This document shows positions 21,538 through 26,218 of a stretch of 26,218 nucleotides of DNA, in pieces. The number at the start of each line of letters is the position of its first letter. Position 1 is the stretch's first letter. The stretch is taken from contig FR878777.1 in NCBI GenBank assembly GCA_000434395.1, positions 1 to 26,218 on the forward strand, given 5' to 3'. The DNA comes from Clostridium sp. CAG:568. Lineage in GTDB: Bacteria > Bacillota_I > Bacilli_A > RFN20 > CAG-288. A program made the position numbers and the translations under genes. The notes beneath the pieces were generated by a model that was not told where the DNA came from, made no database searches, and worked only from the letters and a program-made list of their open reading frames with translations.

Positions 21538-21675
21538 GCTTGTTGGCACGATGTTTATCATCTCGCCTGATGATTGATCAAAAAAGTATCCTTTTGCCAA
21601 AAAGGGGAACATCATTCATCCGGGGATGGGGAAGCATCGCCTTGTCTAACAGCTTTTAGAAAGGGCAAATTAAAT
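21538..21675 (+). promoter_or_regulatory. rpsD 5' leader, candidate S4-binding autoregulatory RNA
   Basis: About 138 nt lie between the predicted start site and the ATG. The leader is visibly less AT-rich than other spacers and holds several small hairpins: GATG/CATC near 21550-21562, CCTTTT (21590-21595) with AAAAGG (21600-21605), and a G-rich block CCGGGGATGGGG just upstream. In Bacillus, S4 represses its own rpsD leader through a pseudoknot, so a similar role here is plausible. I could not match the known consensus base by base, so this is inference. Confidence 0.4.
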
Positions 21676-22290
21676 ATGTCACGTTACACAGGACCTGTCT
21701 GGAAGGTTTCCAGACATCTCGGTTACTCCATCCTTGGAACTGGAGAAGAACTTGCCAAGCGTCCTTATGGACCTGGTCAACACGGTCAAGACCGTAAGAA
21801 GAAGCCTTCAGAATACGGAAGACAGCTTCTTGAAAAGCAAAAGCTTCGTTTTACCTATGGTATCTCTGAGCGTCAATTCCGTAGATACTTTGGTATCGCC
21901 AAGAAGTCTAAGGGCATCACCGGACTCGCATTTATGCAAGTCTGTGAGCAACGTTTGGACAACATCGTCTACAGATTAGGCTTTGCTACCACTCGTCGTC
22001 AAGCTAGACAATTGGTCAATCACGGACACGTATTGGTCGATGGCAAGAAGGTAGATATTCCTTCTTACCTTACCCAAATAGGAGAAGTAGTCACTTTGAA
22101 AGATTCTTCCAAGAGCTTAAAGATTGTTAAGGAAGCTTTGGAGAAGGCTACTACTCGTGTTCCTTATGTCGAATTTGATAAGACCAAGCTTGAAGGAAAG
22201 CTTACACGTCTCCCTGAGAGAAGTGAGTTAACTCCTGAAATCGATGAGGCTCTTATCGTCGAATTCTACAACCGTAAGTCTATTGACTAA
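21676..22290 (+). CDS. rpsD: 30S ribosomal protein S4
   Basis: 204 aa, the usual length. It starts MSRYTGPVWKVSRHLGYSIL, with the Firmicute-type (zinc-free) N-terminus, followed by GTGEELAKRPYGPGQHG, the helical 16S-binding region (EKQKLRFTYGISERQFRRYF) and an S4 RNA-binding domain (about 95-155, RLDNIVYRLGFATTRRQARQ then LVNHGHVLVDG). A TTG frame starting at 21574 is open, but its 34 extra residues come from the structured leader; ATG 21676 with AAAGGG upstream matches the family. S4 nucleates 30S assembly and often represses its own mRNA. Confidence 0.98.
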   Translation: MSRYTGPVWKVSRHLGYSILGTGEELAKRPYGPGQHGQDRKKKPSEYGRQLLEKQKLRFTYGISERQFRRYFGIAKKSKGITGLAFMQVCEQRLDNIVYRLGFATTRRQARQLVNHGHVLVDGKKVDIPSYLTQIGEVVTLKDSSKSLKIVKEALEKATTRVPYVEFDKTKLEGKLTRLPERSELTPEIDEALIVEFYNRKSID

Positions 22291-22311
22291 TCGGTCTAAT
22301 TAGTTTAATCT
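22283..22311 (+). promoter_or_regulatory. Possible promoter of tRNA-His
   Basis: TTGACT (22283-22288), overlapping the rpsD stop, 17 nt, TAATCT (22306-22311). It would start about 40 nt before the tRNA. No rpsD terminator is visible, so read-through from rpsD is an alternative. Confidence 0.35.
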
Positions 22312-22355
22312 TATTACCGTTCCGCACATCGTTCGGTAGAATAGGTGTGAGTTAT

Positions 22356-22433
22356 GGCGGATATGGTGAAGCGGTTTAACACTCCGGACTGTGAATCCGG
22401 CATGCACGAGTTCGAACCTCGCTATCCGCCCCA
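22356..22433 (+). tRNA. tRNA-His (anticodon GTG)
   Basis: A 78-nt cloverleaf with the histidine-specific extra G(-1) at 22356 opposite C73. Acceptor GCGGATA pairs with TATCCGC, and CCA is encoded (22431-22433). The anticodon stem CCGGA/TCCGG encloses CTGTGAA, giving anticodon GTG. The T arm reads CGAGTTCGAACCTCG. Confidence 0.97.
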
Positions 22434-22446
22434 ATATGAAATTAAT

Positions 22447-22474
22447 AGTTTGGCTGTAAGGCCAAACTTTTTTT
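22447..22474 (+). terminator. Terminator of tRNA-His
   Basis: AGTTTGGC (22447-22454) pairs with GCCAAACT (22461-22468) around a 6-nt loop, followed by a run of T to 22474. Confidence 0.92.
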
Positions 22475-22500
22475 GTCTTAAAGTCATTTTAAGCTTATTA

Positions 22501-22531
22501 TTGACATTTTCGGGGGGGGGTAAATTATATT
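22501..22531 (+). promoter_or_regulatory. Promoter with a G9 tract in its spacer (candidate phase-variable)
   Basis: A perfect TTGACA (22501-22506) is followed by TTTTC, nine G (22512-22520), TAAAT, then TATATT (22526-22531) as best -10. The spacer is 19 nt in this copy; a change of one or two G would bring it to 18 or 17 nt. The tract is strikingly out of character for an AT-rich genome. It drives the InlB-repeat lipoprotein gene at 22639, after a leader of about 100 nt. Confidence 0.7.
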
Positions 22532-22593
22532 ATTAAAGATAAGAAAAAATGAAAGGATTTCTTATTAAAGCTTTGACTTATTTGTATTTGATA

Positions 22594-22610
22594 TGTTGAA
22601 TCATTCAACA
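22594..22610. repeat. 17-bp perfect palindrome in the lipoprotein leader
   Basis: TGTTGAAT-C-ATTCAACA, a perfect 8+8 dyad around one central base, lies 28 nt before the ATG at 22639. It could be an operator for a dimeric regulator or a small RNA hairpin; there is no T run behind it. Confidence 0.55.
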
Positions 22611-22638
22611 ATAGTTAAAACTTATATAAAGAATAGTT

Positions 22639-24426
22639 ATGAAAAAGAACAAGATTGGTTTGTCGTTATTGACTTTGTTATCCTGTTTGAGTTTGTTATC
22701 AGTGACTAGTTGTGGTGGAAACGATGATACTGGTTCCACAGCTAAACCAAATCAGACACAAAAAGCTGATGAAAAGTGTAAAGTAAATTTTGATACTAAT
22801 GGTGGATCTTCAGTTAATTCCCAAGAAGTTGTCAAAGGATCTTCCATTGAAAAGCCTGCAACTCCTACCAAGGCTGAATATATTTTTGATGGTTGGTATT
22901 TAGATAGTGGTTTAACCCAACCTGTTGATGGCTTTCCTTTGACAATAAATAGCAATACTATCTTGTATGCCAAATGGTTGACAGCTAAAGAAGCATTTTT
23001 AAAGCAGCGTCAATCATTGTGGGACGCCGATAGTTTTGAATATGACGAAAATCTTCATATTACAGTTACTACTTCAGGAAACAAAACATTGGCTCAAGGA
23101 CTTAGAGAAGGAAATGTTAAGTATTCTAAAACAGGAGATGTCAATTATTTAGCTAAACGTGTTTCATCTAAGGGTTTGCTAATAGATGGTACAGAGCATC
23201 AAATCAGAAAGGGAACTGATTTTGTTACCATCAATCAAAATGAGGATGGTAAAGTCAACAAATATGAAGAAAAACAAGTAGATGCATCTTTTAAATATGA
23301 TTATTCAATTTATGCTAAAGCCGTATTTGAATACGGAGAAAATGATATTAAGACTGTAACAGGTGATGGTAAGAGATTTGAATTGACTACTAAGGAATCT
23401 GCTTCTAATACTGTCAAATCAATATTGGGATTGATAAACAATCCAATTATAAAAATGTTTGTTGGGCAATTGCCTGAGACAATTCCTGACTATCATTTGT
23501 ATTTGGATTTCAAGGATGGAGTCTTTGATAAATACACCTATCAATTTTCAGTGTCTGTTTCTGGTCAAGTCCTTCAATTCCTATATACCATTCAAATGAA
23601 ATCGATGAATCAGCCTTTGACCTTAAAAGAACCTGTGATCGATGGATTCAGCGTTAATAATGAGCAGATAAATGAAAAAATGAACATCATTAAAGATGCC
23701 CAATCGGCTTATAAGAGTTTAACTAATTCTGCTCATGATTTTAGAGTTGAAACGAATGTAGAATATGAAGGTGGAAATAAGTTCAAGTCAACTATCAAGG
23801 GAAAAGCCAAAAGAAATATCAAGAATGGGGTGAATTTCTTCGATAACAATGTTGAATTTAATTCTACATTTGCTGATAACTATGGCAAAGATGATTCAAA
23901 CATAAAGGATTTCTCTTATGCTAGGGGCGTTACTAGTGATGGAAAGGCCCATTATGTGTGGAAGAAGCTCTTTGGAACAAATCCAATTACAGAAGTGACT
24001 GCCAAGGAATCGGATTATTTCTTCTATCTACCCGATGATTCAATTTACTCCAAAGATTATGTTTCATTTATTCAAACATCAACAAAGAGTGGAGTTACTA
24101 CTTATTCGATGCCCTTGAATAACAAAGCTGTCCCTATTATTTTTGATATGTTGAACGAGTCTTCAGTTATAGATCCTACATTGTCTCAAGACATTAAATT
24201 GATGGGTTCTTATCAAAAGGATTCCATAGTATTGACTGAAACTAATATGGATTATTTGATAGAAAATGAGAAGTTCAAATCATTGGTATTAAATTTATCA
24301 GGAAGTTACACTTCTAGATTTGACAATTATGGTGACGGAAAGGCTTCTTTCACTGTGAAATTGACTATAGATGTTACTAAAGACGGTGATAATTATTCTG
24401 CCCCTGATAAAGCATCTAAACTTTAA
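22639..24426 (+). CDS. Surface lipoprotein with Listeria/Bacteroides (InlB B) repeat
   Basis: 595 aa. The signal peptide ends in the lipobox SVTSC (Cys25), so it is predicted to be anchored outside the cell. One InlB B-type repeat lies at about 48-113: it begins VNFDTNGGSSVN, has GSSIEKPATPTKAEYIFDGW, YLD, and closes ILYAKW, with the usual Gly-Trp-Tyr and final A-K-W landmarks. The remaining 480 residues are repeat-free and beta-rich; no catalytic motif is seen. The ATG has only a weak ribosome site (AAAGA) and a TATAAA 8 nt upstream. Transcription from a G9-tract promoter suggests on/off switching. Function unknown; adhesion or host interaction is typical for the repeat but not shown. Confidence 0.85.
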   Translation: MKKNKIGLSLLTLLSCLSLLSVTSCGGNDDTGSTAKPNQTQKADEKCKVNFDTNGGSSVNSQEVVKGSSIEKPATPTKAEYIFDGWYLDSGLTQPVDGFPLTINSNTILYAKWLTAKEAFLKQRQSLWDADSFEYDENLHITVTTSGNKTLAQGLREGNVKYSKTGDVNYLAKRVSSKGLLIDGTEHQIRKGTDFVTINQNEDGKVNKYEEKQVDASFKYDYSIYAKAVFEYGENDIKTVTGDGKRFELTTKESASNTVKSILGLINNPIIKMFVGQLPETIPDYHLYLDFKDGVFDKYTYQFSVSVSGQVLQFLYTIQMKSMNQPLTLKEPVIDGFSVNNEQINEKMNIIKDAQSAYKSLTNSAHDFRVETNVEYEGGNKFKSTIKGKAKRNIKNGVNFFDNNVEFNSTFADNYGKDDSNIKDFSYARGVTSDGKAHYVWKKLFGTNPITEVTAKESDYFFYLPDDSIYSKDYVSFIQTSTKSGVTTYSMPLNNKAVPIIFDMLNESSVIDPTLSQDIKLMGSYQKDSIVLTETNMDYLIENEKFKSLVLNLSGSYTSRFDNYGDGKASFTVKLTIDVTKDGDNYSAPDKASKL

Positions 24427-24446
24427 TTTTTAATCTTCATAGATTG

Positions 24447-24475
24447 AATCCAGTCTAAATTGACTGGATTTTTTT
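24447..24475 (+). terminator. Terminator of the lipoprotein gene
   Basis: AATCCAGTC (24447-24455) and GACTGGATT (24462-24470), 9 bp, 6-nt loop, with seven T from 24469. Confidence 0.93.
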
Positions 24476-24514
24476 ATAAATCTTAGTATCCATCCTTTCA
24501 TATCCCTAAACAAA

Positions 24515-24542
24515 TTCAAAATATATACTTATTTGTTAGAAT
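24515..24542 (+). promoter_or_regulatory. Promoter of the pseudouridine synthase gene
   Basis: TTCAAA (24515-24520), 16 nt, TAGAAT (24537-24542). The predicted start is near 24549, which leaves room for AAAGGATGG as ribosome site only if translation begins at 24575. Confidence 0.5.
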
Positions 24543-24574
24543 AGAATCAGTCTTAAAGGATGGCTAATAGATAT

Positions 24575-25270
24575 ATGCGTTTAGATAAATTCTTATCGAA
24601 TTTGGGATATGCTTCAAGGAAAGAAATAAAGTCTTATTTGAAGAAGGAAGCTGTGACTGTCAATGGTCAAATAATTAGAGATTCTAGCTATGATATCGAT
24701 CCTAATAATGATGTTGTAACTTTTTTCGATGATCCTGTATTTTATAAAGAAAAGGTCTTATTGATGTTAAACAAGCCTAAAGGTTATTTGTCATCGAATG
24801 TGGATGAAGTCTACCCATCTGTTTTGAATTTGTTTCCACTTAAATATAGAAGATTAGGTCTTAATGTCGCCGGAAGATTAGATCAAGATACTACTGGTCT
24901 TTTATTGGTCACAAATGATGGAGTTTTATTGCATAACATCATCTCTCCCAATAAGGAAGTCGATAAGACTTATTTAGTGACAACACAATTTCCTATTAAA
25001 GACGAGAATGAGCTGATGAAAGAGATGATTTTATTGGATGGCAATGATAAACCCTATAAGACCAATGCTAAAAGGATAAAGAAAATAGATTCAAATCATT
25101 TGGAATTAACTATTTGCGAAGGTAAGTTCCATCAAGTCAAAAGGATGATTGAAAAAATCGATAATCAAGTAACTGATTTGAAAAGAATTCAAATAGGTTC
25201 TTTAGTTTTGCCTTCTGATTTGAAAGAAGGTGAATTTAAAGAGATTGAACTAAAGGACATCTTTTCTTGA
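24575..25270 (+). CDS. rsuA: RsuA-type 16S rRNA pseudouridine synthase
   Basis: 231 aa from ATG 24575. S4 domain at 1-60 (MRLDKFLSNLGYASRKEIKS, AVTVNGQIIRD), then the RsuA/RluB/RluE/RluF catalytic domain with the active-site motif GRLDQDTTGLLLVTNDG at about 101, where the Asp of GRLD is the nucleophile. NKPKGYLSS and ISPNKEVDKTYLV match RsuA more than RluB. RsuA makes pseudouridine 516 in 16S rRNA. An upstream ATG (24560) would add five residues, but it touches the ribosome site; MRLDKFL is the family's usual start and gives the same length as E. coli RsuA. Site specificity is inferred. Confidence 0.9.
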   Translation: MRLDKFLSNLGYASRKEIKSYLKKEAVTVNGQIIRDSSYDIDPNNDVVTFFDDPVFYKEKVLLMLNKPKGYLSSNVDEVYPSVLNLFPLKYRRLGLNVAGRLDQDTTGLLLVTNDGVLLHNIISPNKEVDKTYLVTTQFPIKDENELMKEMILLDGNDKPYKTNAKRIKKIDSNHLELTICEGKFHQVKRMIEKIDNQVTDLKRIQIGSLVLPSDLKEGEFKEIELKDIFS

Positions 25271-25303
25271 ATTTATAAGATAGCGTGTTCAAAATACACT
25301 GGA

Positions 25304-25338
25304 TTAATAATATTATTTGATTTAAATGATATTATTAA
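25304..25338. repeat. 15-bp AT-only inverted repeat
   Basis: TTAATAATATTATTT (25304-25318) and AAATGATATTATTAA (25324-25338) pair over 15 positions with one G-T, enclosing a 5-nt loop. No T run follows on the plus strand, so it is a weak terminator at best. It lies between the rsuA and NUDIX genes. Confidence 0.6.
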
Positions 25339-25363
25339 GTTGATTGGAAATTTTATATAAGTT

Positions 25364-25825
25364 ATGGATAGAACATTAAAAGCTGAATTGACTAATATGT
25401 GCCTTGTCAAAGACAAGGATGGCAGAGTCTTGCTTCAAATGCGTACAAAACATGACTGGCCTGGTTGGACATTGCCCGGTGGTCATGTTGAGAAAGGCGA
25501 GAACCTTGTTCAGTCTGTAATCAGAGAAGTAAAAGAAGAAACAGGATTATCGATATCTAATCCTGTATTAAAGGGTTTGATGGAATTCAAGACTTTAAAA
25601 GGTCAAGATATGTACATCGTATTTCTCTACGAAACTGATGAATTTGTAGGGGAATTAAAAGACTCCGTTGAAGGTCACCTCATATTTGAAAAAAGAGAAA
25701 ATATTAAAGAAGAACAATGGGCTATGGATATGGATTCCATATGGCAAATATATGACAATGATAGTTTGACTGACATTATTTTCTATAAAGATGAGAATGG
25801 TGAATGGAAAAGGAAAATTGTTTGA
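25364..25825 (+). CDS. NUDIX hydrolase, 8-oxo-dGTP diphosphatase-like
   Basis: 153 aa. The Nudix box lies at about 38-61: GGHVEKGENLVQSV, then IREVKEETGL, all catalytic Glu present, preceded by W-x-x-W-x-LPGGH as in the Firmicute 8-oxo-dGTP diphosphatase group (LLQMRTKHDWPGWTLPGGH). These enzymes cleanse the nucleotide pool of oxidised dGTP. It is followed by GLMEFKTLKG and a C-terminal helix. ATG 25364 has no Shine-Dalgarno; TATATA lies 4 nt before it. Other starts in frame would remove the first strand, so the start stands. Substrate is inferred from subfamily resemblance. Confidence 0.87.
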   Translation: MDRTLKAELTNMCLVKDKDGRVLLQMRTKHDWPGWTLPGGHVEKGENLVQSVIREVKEETGLSISNPVLKGLMEFKTLKGQDMYIVFLYETDEFVGELKDSVEGHLIFEKRENIKEEQWAMDMDSIWQIYDNDSLTDIIFYKDENGEWKRKIV

Positions 25826-25840
25826 TTACTTTTTAAATTA

Positions 25841-25866
25841 TAGCAAATAGATTTTGCTAAGTTTTT
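25841..25866 (+). terminator. Terminator of the NUDIX gene
   Basis: TAGCAAA (25841-25847) and TTTGCTA (25853-25859) form a 7-bp stem with a 5-nt loop, then AG and five T. Confidence 0.7.
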
Positions 25867-25956
25867 AAAGACCTTGCTAGTTTAACTACAAAAGAATTGA
25901 TGGATGTCGTAAAATAATGTTTGTGTCAAAAATATAGTTTTTTGGAGGAGTGAAGT

Positions 25957-26218
25957 ATGTACGATAGTGATTCTATAGAGAAAAAATGGGAAAAGGTATG
26001 GGAAGAAAATAAGTCCTACAAGACTGATGTAAGAGATTTTTCAAAGCCTAAAATGTATGTATTGGATATGTTTCCTTATCCTTCTGGACAAGGACTTCAT
26101 GTCGGTCATGTAGAAGGTTATTCAGCCACTGATGCTTATTCTAGATTCAAAAGAGCACAAGGATACAATGTTCTTCATCCGATGGGATTTGATTCTTTTG
26201 GATTACCTGCTGAACAAT
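25957..26218 (+). CDS. leuS: Leucyl-tRNA synthetase, N-terminal part (cut by window end)
   Basis: 87 codons visible. The start MYDSDSIEKKWEKVWEENK, then MYVLDMFPYPSGQGLHVGH with the HIGH motif as HVGH (about 49-52), EGYSATDAYSRFKRAQGYNV and LHPMGFDSFGLPAEQ are diagnostic for LeuS. The family usually has GWDAFGLPAEQ, so Trp is Phe and Ala is Ser here. GGAGGAG is the ribosome site. The 90-nt space before it has a TAAAAT at 25910-25915 but no T-box landmarks. Confidence 0.96.
   Translation, partial: MYDSDSIEKKWEKVWEENKSYKTDVRDFSKPKMYVLDMFPYPSGQGLHVGHVEGYSATDAYSRFKRAQGYNVLHPMGFDSFGLPAEQ

Noticed and set aside
21283..21615. A 110-aa open frame on the minus strand upstream of rpsD
   Set aside because: It runs antisense through the gene relic, rpsD promoter and leader, is Phe/Ser-rich like a chance AT-rich frame and has no ribosome site.
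21574..21675. A 34-residue N-terminal extension of S4 from TTG 21574
   Set aside because: It translates the leader RNA; known S4 proteins begin at the position of ATG 21676, which has its own ribosome site.
22549..22599. Short upstream frame of 16 codons in the lipoprotein leader (MKGFLIKALTYLYLIC)
   Set aside because: No convincing ribosome site; length and composition are expected by chance in AT-rich DNA. It could be revisited if ribosome profiling showed it.
25867..25956. T-box riboswitch before leuS
   Set aside because: The 90-nt space lacks the T-box motif and specifier-loop architecture.
1..26218. CRISPR array, insertion sequence, prophage or restriction system
   Set aside because: No spaced direct-repeat series, transposase, integrase catalytic domain, phage structural gene or methylase motif was seen on either strand.

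Overview
The window looks like a stretch of chromosome from a low-GC Bacilli-type Firmicute. It is AT-rich and uses many AGA, ATA and TTA codons. It carries Listeria/Bacteroides-repeat lipoproteins and a CIRCE-controlled clpB, as seen in gut Erysipelotrichia/RF39-type relatives of the Mollicutes. TGA is read as stop and tryptophan is TGG, so this is the standard bacterial code rather than the Mycoplasma code. Most genes are housekeeping genes. The interest lies between them: regulatory DNA, one unusual membrane operon, and decaying genes.

Layout: (1) 1-528: the last codons of an upstream gene with its terminator, then the C-terminal remnant of a serine recombinase. (2) 529-2228, minus strand: an AlbA_2/Schlafen-type ATP-binding regulator and tRNA-Ala(TGC). 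(3) 2284-4827, minus strand operon: unknown 281-aa protein, mtaB (tRNA ms2t6A37 methylthiotransferase), NUDIX hydrolase. (4) 4947-9462, plus: unknown 90-aa protein, a DinG/XPD-type helicase with an N-terminal PD-(D/E)XK nuclease-like domain, and lepA (EF4). (5) 9548-12400, plus: a protein that may be a catalytically dead Fic-fold protein, a small membrane-anchored protein, and hemW. (6) 12457-15104, plus: five tightly coupled genes encoding small membrane or exported proteins, two of which have the topology of TadB/TadC (type II secretion F) platform proteins. Their first ribosome binding site sits inside a terminator-like hairpin. (7) 15174-16430: tyrS. (8) 16501-18401, minus: lipoprotein and membrane-anchored alpha/beta hydrolase. 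(9) 18536-21106: clpB behind a CIRCE operator. (10) 21276-22433: a frameshifted gene relic, an rpsD leader, rpsD (S4) and tRNA-His(GTG). (11) 22501-24475: an InlB-repeat lipoprotein behind a promoter whose -35/-10 spacer contains nine consecutive G. (12) 24575-26218: rsuA-type pseudouridine synthase, a second NUDIX hydrolase and the start of leuS.

Functionally, translation and RNA maturation dominate (tyrS, leuS, rpsD, lepA, mtaB, rsuA, two tRNAs), with protein disaggregation (clpB), DNA repair (helicase) and nucleotide clean-up (two NUDIX). The two strongest unusual signals are the G9-tract promoter, which is the classic layout of a phase-variable surface antigen, and the compact Tad-like operon whose entry is guarded by a hairpin that is both a terminator and a Shine-Dalgarno mask. 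No CRISPR array, insertion sequence, prophage or complete mobile element was seen.
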